DNA of 53,708 nt from NCBI GenBank assembly GCA_022791455.1, contig JAAVZC010000005.1, forward strand, positions 1 to 53,708. The letters are read 5' to 3'. The DNA is from Eggerthellaceae bacterium. Its GTDB lineage: Bacteria > Actinomycetota > Coriobacteriia > Coriobacteriales > Eggerthellaceae. The translations under genes and the position numbers were made by a program. Numbering within the stretch: the first letter of the stretch is position 1; every line of letters begins with the position of its first letter. Positions 27,948 through 35,134 of the stretch are shown here, piece by piece. The notes under the pieces were generated by a model. It saw only the letters and a list, made by a program, of their open reading frames with translations, did not search any database and had not been told where the DNA came from.

Positions 27948-28904
27948 TTACGGATTTACCATCTCGTCTTCGGTGATCTCCCCTACCGACAGCTGATGCA
28001 TGTTGAGGTAGTTGCAGTCATAGATGTAGGCCTTGATGTTCTCGCAAGACTCACCGTCCTTGGTCACGGTGAACGATCCATCCGTCCCTTCTTCGAAGGT
28101 GTAGCCGAGCAGGTTTTCCTCTGAGATATCATTGGCCGTGGTGCAGATCAGGTTTGTGAAATCTGCGACCGTCTGCTTGAAGAACTGATGGGCGTGTACG
28201 GTGAACCCACCGTTGCTAAACGTGCCAGTCTTGTCGAAAATGGCTGTGTTCCCGTCCATCACGAGCACATGCACCATGCCGCGCACGTTAGCCGCGTTAG
28301 TCACCTGGAAGGTAATAGCGTCCTTATTCTCCGACAGGACACCTTCGCCATTGTAATCCTCGCCAATAGTAACGCCGGTACCAATGATGGTTTCCACCGT
28401 ATTGCCCATGGCTTCTGCAATCTTGCTTTCGCCAACGGCATTAATGAGGAGCTCGCCGGAATAGTTTGCCGTGGTGCCCTTGGTGTTTGCCATAATGTCG
28501 AAGGTAATGGTGTCAGCATCATCGTCCACGACTACGTTCGCCAGAGGACGCACGTAGTTAGACGCATTGGCGCCGTTCTCGCTGATAGTACGGTTAGCCA
28601 GGCGAATGTTCTCCTGCAAGTAAGCCTTGGCCTCGTCGTTAGTAACTGCCAAGTCGGCACCCTTCTTGAACTGCATAACCACGTGGTCGTACTGGCCGGC
28701 TTCGGTCTTCGCTTGCCACACGCCCTCATCGTTGTAGCCACCGTTATTGCCGCCCATGGCGGTCACGGTCACGTTGTCGTTCCAAGCAACATCGGACGCG
28801 AGGGCCTGGGAGGGGGCGATGGCTCCGGCTGCCAAGGTGGCGGCCAGGGCGACGCCGGCGAAGAGCGCGAAACTCTTCTTCTGGATGGTGATCGATTCTC
28901 TCAA
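27948..28904 (-). CDS. Secreted protein of unknown function
   Basis: A 318-aa protein read from a TTG start (28904) with AAAGGAG about six bases upstream; no better start is near. A signal peptide (residues ~10-37, ending ALA) is followed by a mature part with no transmembrane helix or wall anchor. The mature sequence is polar and Asn/Asp/Thr-rich (DVAWNDNVTVTAMGGNNGGY) with mixed alpha/beta character and three cysteines near the end (ICTTAN, SCEN, YDCN). I recognise no family. It sits 91 bases before the LRR gene on the same strand and behind a long, possibly regulated leader (29038-29192). Confidence 0.72.
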   Translation of the reverse strand: MRESITIQKKSFALFAGVALAATLAAGAIAPSQALASDVAWNDNVTVTAMGGNNGGYNDEGVWQAKTEAGQYDHVVMQFKKGADLAVTNDEAKAYLQENIRLANRTISENGANASNYVRPLANVVVDDDADTITFDIMANTKGTTANYSGELLINAVGESKIAEAMGNTVETIIGTGVTIGEDYNGEGVLSENKDAITFQVTNAANVRGMVHVLVMDGNTAIFDKTGTFSNGGFTVHAHQFFKQTVADFTNLICTTANDISEENLLGYTFEEGTDGSFTVTKDGESCENIKAYIYDCNYLNMHQLSVGEITEDEMVNP

Positions 28905-29037
28905 GAATCTCTCCTTTCAGTCGTGGCTGCGCTATGCAGCCTGCTTACATCCGCCAAGTTTTTATCAGGGAGGTACGGTGTCAGATGAGCGCCGAGCGCT
29001 GTTTCAGCCAACCATTTTAGGGTTCTTCAGGACACAG

Positions 29038-29120
29038 AAAAAAGAAACCCAACATCCCGTGACAAGGCGCAGGCAGACTGCGCCCTTGGCACCATTACCG
29101 AGTCGGGATACTGGTTGGGT
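29038..29120 (-). terminator. Branched leader hairpin with T-run (putative attenuator)
   Basis: On the minus strand, ACCCAAC...ATCCCG (29120-29104) pairs with CGGGAT-GTTGGGT (29059-29047), followed by TTTCTTTTTT (29047-29038). A second perfect hairpin (CAAGGGCGCAG/CTGCGCCTTG, 29088-29063) lies inside. CGAGTC (29146-29141) can pair with GACTCG (29104-29099), which would tie up the 5' terminator arm. It lies ~135 bases before the secreted-protein start. No known riboswitch class recognised. Confidence 0.55.
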
Positions 29121-29164
29121 ATCTCAAGGAGAGTTATTCTGACTCGTGAATAATGTGTGAACCT

Positions 29165-29192
29165 ATCGTAATAAAATTTCAGGATTTGTAAA
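29165..29192 (-). promoter_or_regulatory. Candidate promoter for the secreted protein gene
   Basis: On the minus strand: -35 TTTACA (29192-29187), 16 bases, and -10 TACGAT (29170-29165), in a locally A/T-rich stretch. It would give a ~250-base leader containing the putative attenuator. Confidence 0.5.
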
Positions 29193-29213
29193 GCCTTAAA
29201 ATGCAGATGGTTC

Positions 29214-29302
29214 GCAGTCGCGTGCGAAGGACGGGCCCCAAGGGTTCGTCCACCCAACCAGAAGGAACGGCGCCAAAGGGCCCGCCCCTCGCACGTGACT
29301 GC
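29214..29302. repeat. Long inverted repeat (25-bp arms)
   Basis: Bases 29214-29238 and 29278-29302 form arms matching at 22 of 25 positions (GCAGTC.CGTGCGA.GG.CGGGCCC) around a 39-base loop with some inner pairing. There is no T-run on either side. It may be a decayed mobile-element hairpin or an mRNA 3'-end structure for the LuxR gene. From 29303 to 29600 I see only a small hairpin (29346-29364) and no gene. Confidence 0.5.
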
Positions 29303-29600
29303 CGCCCTGCGCGAAACGCGCACGGCAACGGCATAGATGGTTTCAGGCCCGCTTTTGGCGGGCTGCTATGAAGGCGCGGGGTGGGCAGCTCCCCTTCGCC
29401 ATTTTCAAGATGCCGTGGACCAGATGGCCTTGCGATGGAAGCTATTATTCTTTGGCAAGTATCATCTGGAACGAGGCAGATAGTACCCGCCGAAACGCGG
29501 CTGTCAATCCTGTACTCAGGTGCAGGTAGCATGGTTTGACCTGGGGATATGCTGGATTGCAAAATTTTTTGAAAAAAGTTCGGCGCCGCGGCCGCGTCCG

Positions 29601-31118
29601 TCAGCTGCGCGGCTTGCCGGTTTTCACGAAGGCGATGAACTCGGTCTTGTTCTGCACTTGGGCCTTCTCGAAAGCGTGCTTCGCGTGGAACTTCACCGTT
29701 CGCACCGAGATGCCCAATGATGCGGCAATATCCTCGTACTTGGCGCCGCCCAGAATGTGCTTGGCCACGCGCGTCTCTTGGGACGTCAGCCCCAGCGATG
29801 CCAGCATGTCGCCCTCGGGCACGGGCGCTTCGCCCGCTCGCGCCCCTTCCTCGCTTACAGCCGCCTGCGGCTGCGGCGCCTGCTGCGACTGGGGCCGAGG
29901 GGCAGCCTCCGAGGGCACCACCGGCATGACCGCCATAGAGCAGAAGGCGTAGAAGCAGGCGAATATGAGCAGCACCACGATGGAGCCCATGGCGATGCCG
30001 GTGAAGTCTATCCCGAAATGCGCGCCGACGAACACCCCGGTGCAGCGGGAGAGCGTGCCGTTGCACAAGAGCAGCCCCAGGCACACCAGCGGCTCCATCG
30101 CCCCGCCGCGGGCGGAGCGGGCGAAGAGCGGCAGCGCCGCGAACAGGACGCCCACGCACAGGTTTCTTCCGGCCAACGTGAGGCCGATGCTGGCGACAAT
30201 GCCGCCGCCGGCCCCGGTGGCCACCAGGGTGAACCCGCACGCCAGCACGATGAACGCCCCAATGAAGCTAAGGCGGAAAGCCGCCGAGGGGGCCAGGCGG
30301 CGGTTCAGCACCGCCATCACGGCCAGGGAGATGAGGGTGGCGGCCAGCATGAAGGCCAGCACCGACGAGGAATGGAAGCCGTAGGGGTTCAAGATGCAGC
30401 CGGAGAAGAACCCGCCCGCAATGCAGCAGCCCCCCACCGACACCAAGAACGGCGCGCCGGACGGAAGGGGCTTCGGGAGCAGCCGCCCGCGGGGCTTCTT
30501 GCCGCCCGCGGACGCGGCCGGGCCCTTCGGCTGCCGCGGCAGGCGCGGGCTTCGCGGCGCGCGCAGGGCCAGCAGCCCCGATGCTATGGCGCACCCGCCG
30601 CCCGCCAGTTTCGCCGCCGCCAAAGAGAAGCTGCACAGGGCGCACAGGGCCACCGATGCCAGAACCGACCACAGCACCAACGACCAAACCTCTCGCTCGT
30701 CCAGGAACGACCGGGCAAGGCGCACCTCCCAGAACACCAGCAGATACCCCAGCCCCAGTCCTGTTGCCGCGGCCACCAGCACCGCGCCCGCGAAGCCGTT
30801 GGAGGCGACGGCCAGAAGCCCGAAGCCGCCCACCACGCCCGCCACCGCCGCGGCGAAGGGCCGCGCCACCGGGGGCCTGAAGGCGCCGATGATGGCGCAG
30901 ACGGCAAAGCAGGCAACTTCGAACAGGCCCTCGTAGAGGGTGTAGTTCAGCGCCTCCACGCTGCCCGCCAGCAGGCAGAGGGAGTAGATTTCGGCGCACG
31001 CCAGCGCGCACGCGAAGCCGGCCCGCTGGCTGAGCGCCCGCGCGTCCAATGTGCCCGCGCTCGAAGCGCGCGCCGGTGTTTTCTCTGATTTCATGCTCAT
31101 ACCCGCAGCCGCCGCCAT
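29601..31118 (-). CDS. Membrane-bound LuxR-family transcriptional regulator
   Basis: A 505-aa protein. Roughly twelve hydrophobic segments fill residues ~30-400. An Ala/Pro/Gln/Glu-rich linker (~405-440) is followed by a C-terminal GerE/LuxR helix-turn-helix (LTSQETRVAKHILGGAKYEDIAASLGISVRTVKFHAKHAF). This design, a polytopic sensor fused to a LuxR DNA-binding domain, is expanded in Eggerthellaceae, where members control nearby metabolic genes. The exact start is unsure: ATG at 31118, with ATGs 18 and 24 bases inside. It follows modD by 42 bases on the same strand. The ligand is unknown. Confidence 0.88.
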   Translation of the reverse strand: MAAAAGMSMKSEKTPARASSAGTLDARALSQRAGFACALACAEIYSLCLLAGSVEALNYTLYEGLFEVACFAVCAIIGAFRPPVARPFAAAVAGVVGGFGLLAVASNGFAGAVLVAAATGLGLGYLLVFWEVRLARSFLDEREVWSLVLWSVLASVALCALCSFSLAAAKLAGGGCAIASGLLALRAPRSPRLPRQPKGPAASAGGKKPRGRLLPKPLPSGAPFLVSVGGCCIAGGFFSGCILNPYGFHSSSVLAFMLAATLISLAVMAVLNRRLAPSAAFRLSFIGAFIVLACGFTLVATGAGGGIVASIGLTLAGRNLCVGVLFAALPLFARSARGGAMEPLVCLGLLLCNGTLSRCTGVFVGAHFGIDFTGIAMGSIVVLLIFACFYAFCSMAVMPVVPSEAAPRPQSQQAPQPQAAVSEEGARAGEAPVPEGDMLASLGLTSQETRVAKHILGGAKYEDIAASLGISVRTVKFHAKHAFEKAQVQNKTEFIAFVKTGKPRS

Positions 31119-31160
31119 GGTGCTTGCCGCTTCCCGGTTCTTTACAGAGGGCCAGGTGCG

Positions 31161-32003
31161 CTACAGCGCGGCCATCCGGATGCTCATGTCCAGCGGCTTG
31201 GCGCTGAAGGGGGCCGTGGTGGCCATGCCGTCGATGCCCGTCGCGGCGTACTCTTGGGCGTTCTGCGGGTTCACGCCTCCCGCCGCGATGATGGTGCAAT
31301 GGGGCGCTTCCTGGCGGATGCGCGCCACCAGCTGGGCCAGGTCGGCCACGGGGATCTTGTCCAGCTGCACGCCGTCCACCCCCGCCTTCGCGAGCATCAG
31401 GGCGTCACTGGCGCCGGCTTCCACGAACAGCTTCTTCTCGACGCAGCGGGACTTGATTTCGGGGAGCTTCTGCAAAAAGCCCTCGAGGCCGCCCATGAAT
31501 TCCAGATGATGGTCGAACACCAGCACCGTCTCGGACAGGCCAAGCCGATGCGGGAAGGCGCCGCCGATCATGACCGCTTCAGTGAGCAGATCCTTCACCC
31601 CCGGCATGCTCTTGCGCGTGGTGAGCACCTCGCAGCGCGGGTTGCCGCGATGGGCCGCCTCCACCATCTGGCGGGTTTTCGTGGCCACGGCCGACAGGTG
31701 GTCGAACAGGTTCAGGCACACCTTCCACATGGCGTGCAGGTCTTGCGCCGCCCCTTGCACGCGGAAGAACGACTCCCCCGCCTCGATGGAGTCGCCGTCT
31801 TCGCGGCACCACTCCACCGTGCAGCCCAGCTTCTGCGCGATGCGCTTGGCGGGCGCCACTCCGGCCAGGATGCAGCTTTCGCGGGTGTAGTACTCCATGG
31901 TTCCGGCAGCGTCACCAATTCCCAAAACCAAGCTTGTCAGATCGATGTAGGGGATGTCCTCGGAAATGAACAGGTCAATGCGCGAATCGGGCATGCGAAT
32001 CAT
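31161..32003 (-). CDS. modD: ModD, quinolinate-phosphoribosyltransferase-like protein
   Basis: A 280-aa protein from the ATG at 32003 (AAAGG upstream). The N-terminal LFISEDIPYIDLTSLVLGIG, the central CEVLTTRKSMPGVKDLLTEAVMIGGAFPHRLGLSETVLVF and the C-terminal VDGVQLDKIP...APHCTIIAAGGVNPQNA match ModD. ModD is a NadC-related phosphoribosyltransferase-fold protein often encoded with molybdate transport genes; its reaction is not established. No modABC is in the window. It may be co-transcribed with the LuxR regulator downstream. A 22-bp palindrome covers its likely -10 box. Confidence 0.85.
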   Translation of the reverse strand: MIRMPDSRIDLFISEDIPYIDLTSLVLGIGDAAGTMEYYTRESCILAGVAPAKRIAQKLGCTVEWCREDGDSIEAGESFFRVQGAAQDLHAMWKVCLNLFDHLSAVATKTRQMVEAAHRGNPRCEVLTTRKSMPGVKDLLTEAVMIGGAFPHRLGLSETVLVFDHHLEFMGGLEGFLQKLPEIKSRCVEKKLFVEAGASDALMLAKAGVDGVQLDKIPVADLAQLVARIRQEAPHCTIIAAGGVNPQNAQEYAATGIDGMATTAPFSAKPLDMSIRMAAL

Positions 32004-32049
32004 TGCGAGCCTTTCTTCTCGAACTGGTACTGTTGGTTGGGATGCCCCT

Positions 32050-32071
32050 ATTATACACATATGCGAATAAT
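32050..32071. promoter_or_regulatory. Palindromic operator over the modD -10 element
   Basis: This 22-bp near-palindrome is centred on CATATG, with outer arms ATTAT and ATAAT; 16 of 22 positions are symmetric. On the minus strand its right side reads TATAAT (32055-32050), a perfect -10 box about 45 bases before the modD start. A dimeric repressor binding here would block the promoter. The -35 region (GATCAT) is poor, suggesting an activator or extended contacts. Confidence 0.55.
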
Positions 32072-32311
32072 ATGATCCGCACTTTCCCGCCCAAACGCCC
32101 GCTAGGGAATCGAATTGTACTAGGCTTTCAGCTCCTCAGAAAGACCTGCGACCAGTTCGCCAATCTGTACAAGGCTGAAAGCAACTGATTGTTGGTAATC
32201 GACGTCATCGGACAGAGCCTCGAGCGAGTTGCCGTATCGCGAACACGAAGCCGTGATCTTGTCGCAGTATTCAACGATATGAGCTAGTCTTTGGCGATCA
32301 CGAGATTCCAT
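32051..32311 (-). pseudogene. hepT-like HEPN toxin gene, interrupted by two stop codons
   Basis: The first 63 codons match the N-terminal half of HepT/DUF86 proteins (RDRQRLAHIVEYCDKI...VDYQQSVAFSLVQIGELVAGLSEELKA). A TAG at 32122-32120 ends the frame. Beyond it the same frame reads YNSIP, a second TAG (where the family has Trp), then RAFGRESADHIIRI, which restores an R-x4-H pattern like the HEPN RNase motif. Intact members are 110-140 aa, so the toxin is probably inactive. The start overlaps mntA by 14 bases, as in intact pairs. The distal remnant also holds the modD promoter. The homology beyond the first stop is my reading and less sure. Confidence 0.6.
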
Positions 32312-32624
32312 AAACTGGAACCCTTTCGCGCATGACCTGGGTTTTGAACTCTTTATCGAGCTTGGTTCTTGCAGGCTGCTCCAGCGAATCGACCGTGATC
32401 ATATCGATCCGCATACCCAGCGCTTCCTCGAAATCGGCGTAAAGCGCGCCCAGTTTGAACAGGGAGTTCAATGCAGTGTCTGTGGTGTCGACGAGAAGAT
32501 CGAGGTCGCTCGTCTCGGTTGCAGTGTTGGTTGCGTAGGAGCCGAAAACGTAAACGGCAGGCAGCCCGTACCCTTTTGCTACGGGAGCAATTCGCTGCTT
32601 TATCGTATCAAGGCCCACGGCCAT
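32298..32624 (-). CDS. mntA: MntA-like antitoxin nucleotidyltransferase
   Basis: A 108-aa minimal nucleotidyltransferase. The signature GSYATNTATETSDLDLLVD contains GS followed by D-x-D (GSx10DxD), and a later acidic strand (GMRIDMITVD) supplies the third carboxylate. In MntA/HepT pairs this enzyme AMPylates HepT to neutralise it. The ATG at 32624 has GGAGG upstream; an earlier in-frame start lacks one. The active site looks intact although the partner toxin gene is broken, so it may be a relic or act on another HepT. Confidence 0.82.
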   Translation of the reverse strand: MAVGLDTIKQRIAPVAKGYGLPAVYVFGSYATNTATETSDLDLLVDTTDTALNSLFKLGALYADFEEALGMRIDMITVDSLEQPARTKLDKEFKTQVMRERVPVYGIS

Positions 32625-32695
32625 ACCGCCTCCATTCGTTATTCGCCCCATTCTACCACGAAGCAAACGGCCTTCGCAGCGCTCTTGGAGGTCGG

Positions 32696-32868
32696 GAAGA
32701 TCTCTCCACTCCGGCCCCTCCGGGGCCTCCGGTCGAGATGACGATGGGGGGGAAGCTCCGGGGCCTCCGGTCGAGATGACGATGGGGGGATGGAAGCTCC
32801 GGGGCCTCCGGTCGAGATGACGATGGGGGGTGGAATCTCCGGGGCCTCCGGTCGAGATGACGAGGGAG
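32696..32868. repeat. Tandem array from a type I palindromic repeat
   Basis: It starts with the right half of the type I element (GAAGATCTCTCCACTCCGG), then holds four copies of a 38-41-bp unit beginning at 32718, 32756, 32797 and 32837. Each reads CTCCGGGGCCTCCGG-TCGAGATGACGA plus a G-run. There is no coding capacity; it looks like slippage or amplification of one arm of the repeat. Confidence 0.8.
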
Positions 32869-32884
32869 GCCGCTAATTACATGC

Positions 32885-33000
32885 TGTCATCCTGAGCGGA
32901 GGGCGAAGCCCCACCCCGTTGTCATCCTGAGCGGAGGGCGAAGCCCCACCCCGTTGTCATCCTGAGCGGAGGGCGAAGCCCGGAGTCGAAGGATCTTCGT
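32885..33000. repeat. Tandem array from a type II palindromic repeat
   Basis: Three direct copies of a 35-bp unit (TGTCATCCTGAGCGGAGGGC then GAAGCCC...) start at 32885, 32920 and 32955. The last runs on into CGGAGTCGAAGGATCTTCG, the normal continuation of the type II element seen complete at 37195. The array lies just downstream of hydA and fills the rest of the gap to mntA. Confidence 0.8.
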
Positions 33001-33028
33001 GGCCCCCGAGGCGCTATCGGACGGCGTC

Positions 33029-34315
33029 CTAATGGACGCTGCAGGAGAGGCAGGGGTCGTAGGCTCGTACCAGCTTCTCGACTTCCAGCTTGATGGCCTC
33101 GGCACTGCGGCCGGCGTCGGCGAAGCGTTGGGCCACTTCGGCCATGTCCGCCTCCATGTTGGCGATGTTCTGGGAGGTGGGGGTGAGGATGTTCGCGCTC
33201 TTCACGCGGCCCTTGCCGTCGAGGGTGAGCCGATGGAACAGCGCGCCGCGGGGGGCCTCCGTGAACCCGACCCCGGTGCCTGCCTTCACTTCGAACGCTA
33301 CCGGTTCGCTCGTTCCCTCGAACTCGTCGGCGGCAAGCCGGCGGCAGATGCGCGAGCAGCGGTCGAGCGCGTCTAAGAGCTCCACCGCCTGGGCCACGTT
33401 GTTCATGAAGGGGTTCAGGCAAGGGGGCCGCAGGCCGGCGCGAGCAGAGGCGTAGCGGGCCCGTTTTCCCAGCTGGTCCCACGAGGCGTTGATGCGGGCC
33501 AGAGAAGCGGTCATGTAGGGCTTGCCGGTTCGGGCGGCACGGGCCAAGAACGCCGCCGAGTGGCCAATGGCGTACTCCTCGATCTCCTCTTCCATGTCCT
33601 GGGCGGAGAAATCGTAACCGGCGCGCACGAAGCGGGCGGTGTCGGAGGTACACACCGGGTAGCCTTCCGGCGCCACCATGGCCAAAAAGTCGCCCTCGGT
33701 TTCCAGGTCCATCACCTCAAACGAGGCAATAAGGTCCACCGCCTCTTCCACGAAGTCCATGGAGGCTTCCATTTTGTCCGCAAGCTCAAGGTAGCCATCC
33801 GGCGCAATCTCGTGGGTAAAGCCGCCCACCACCGCGCAGATGGGGTGGACGGAGCGGCCCCCCACCTTGGTGCAGAGCTCGTTGCCGAGCGCCTTCAAGG
33901 CCAGCGCCCCGTCGTAGAGGGCGCGGTTCTCAGATGCCAGGGGGAACACGCTCTTGTGCCCCAGGAAGTCCGGCGTGGCGAAGACGAACAGGTGCGTGGC
34001 ATGGTTCTGCAGGTAGGAGCCGTACAGCAGCAGCTCGCGCAGGGCGCGAGTGCGATCGGTCACCGCAACGTCGAAAATGCGCTCGATGGCCAAGATGTCG
34101 GTCACCACGTGGCTGGCCGAACAAATGCCGCAGACGCGGGAGGCAATGTAGGGCACCTCATCGAAGGGACGCCCCACCACCATCGACTCGAACAGGCGGG
34201 CAGATTCCACCACTTCCATCTCGCACCGAGTGACCACGCCGTCCTCCACCGCCAGGTGGATGTCGCCGTGCCCTTCGATGCGGGCCACGTGGTCAACGTC
34301 AATTTTCGTAATCAT
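33029..34315 (-). CDS. hydA: [NiFe] hydrogenase large subunit (sulfhydrogenase alpha type)
   Basis: A 428-aa catalytic subunit that binds the Ni-Fe centre and oxidises or produces H2. The N-terminal ligand motif is RVCGICSASH (Cys62, Cys65) and the C-terminal one DPCLSCSVH (Cys422, Cys425). Overall sequence fits group 3 cytoplasmic enzymes (HydA of sulfhydrogenase, MvhA-like). The protein ends exactly at the histidine after which the maturation protease normally cuts, so there is no C-terminal extension to remove. It is the last gene of hydBGDA, 48 bases after the small subunit gene. No hydrogenase protease or hyp genes are in the window. Confidence 0.92.
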   Translation of the reverse strand: MITKIDVDHVARIEGHGDIHLAVEDGVVTRCEMEVVESARLFESMVVGRPFDEVPYIASRVCGICSASHVVTDILAIERIFDVAVTDRTRALRELLLYGSYLQNHATHLFVFATPDFLGHKSVFPLASENRALYDGALALKALGNELCTKVGGRSVHPICAVVGGFTHEIAPDGYLELADKMEASMDFVEEAVDLIASFEVMDLETEGDFLAMVAPEGYPVCTSDTARFVRAGYDFSAQDMEEEIEEYAIGHSAAFLARAARTGKPYMTASLARINASWDQLGKRARYASARAGLRPPCLNPFMNNVAQAVELLDALDRCSRICRRLAADEFEGTSEPVAFEVKAGTGVGFTEAPRGALFHRLTLDGKGRVKSANILTPTSQNIANMEADMAEVAQRFADAGRSAEAIKLEVEKLVRAYDPCLSCSVH

Positions 34316-34363
34316 GCTCGTCGTCTTTCTCTGAAGGAGCGAAAACGCAGGGGGAAGGCGCCC

Positions 34364-35134
34364 TTAGGCGCAGCACTCCCCCACCGAATTGAACAGCTGG
34401 AGGGCGGAATCGAAGCGCGCCCCGTCGATGCCCGCCTCTTGGGCCATGCGCCGCGCCGCCGCAACGTTGGCATCCGGCGACACCCCCGCACACCCGTTGC
34501 AGGCGCGCCCCAGGCTGGGACAGCGGGCCCCGCAGCCGGAGCGGGTGACGAGCCCCATGCACAGCACGCCGCGGCCATAGAAGCAGCCGCGCTCGTTACG
34601 CTTGCACTCGCCGCACAGGGTGGAGGTGGGGCTTAAGCGGTTCGAGCCGCCGATGAATCGCTGCAGCGCCGCCACAAAATCCGCCCCCTCGATGGGGCAG
34701 CAGCGCACTTCCCAATCCACCGGCACCACCGCCGACACCGGCACCGGGCTCACCAGGCTGCCGGCAGCATCGGGCACCGCGTCGCCGTAGACGGCTGACA
34801 CATGGTCTTGGAACTCCGGCGCGACAATGCCGGGGATGCCGGCCGTGGTGGCGCAGGCGCCAATAGCCATCACCACCGAGGCGCGCCGCCTCACCCGCCG
34901 AAGTGTTTCCGCCGCCTCCTTCGTGGTAACGGCGCCTTCCACCACCGCGATGTCGAAATCGTCCGGCAAGGGATCGCTCGAGGCCAGCTGCCAGTGCACC
35001 AGCTCAATTTGGTCCAGCACGTCCAGCAGGTACGGCTCCATGTTGGTGATCTGCAGCTGGCAGCCGAAGCAGCTGGCCAGGCCAATGATCACCACGCAGG
35101 GACGCTTTCCGTGAAGAGTGTTCTGCGCGCTCAT
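34364..35134 (-). CDS. hydD: [NiFe] hydrogenase small subunit (sulfhydrogenase delta type)
   Basis: A 256-aa electron-transfer subunit. The proximal cluster is bound by SCFGCQLQI, GACATTAGIPG and a later cysteine. The C-terminal part holds two more cluster motifs (CGECKRNERGCFYGRG...C and CGARCPSLGRACNGCAG). There is no Tat signal, so the enzyme is cytoplasmic. The start follows the hydG stop directly (TAGATG). It forms the catalytic dimer with HydA and passes electrons to HydG and HydB. Confidence 0.9.
   Translation of the reverse strand: MSAQNTLHGKRPCVVIIGLASCFGCQLQITNMEPYLLDVLDQIELVHWQLASSDPLPDDFDIAVVEGAVTTKEAAETLRRVRRRASVVMAIGACATTAGIPGIVAPEFQDHVSAVYGDAVPDAAGSLVSPVPVSAVVPVDWEVRCCPIEGADFVAALQRFIGGSNRLSPTSTLCGECKRNERGCFYGRGVLCMGLVTRSGCGARCPSLGRACNGCAGVSPDANVAAARRMAQEAGIDGARFDSALQLFNSVGECCA

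Noticed and set aside
32718..33000. Tandem repeats as a CRISPR array
   Set aside because: The units are contiguous with no unique spacers, and they derive from the dispersed palindromic elements.
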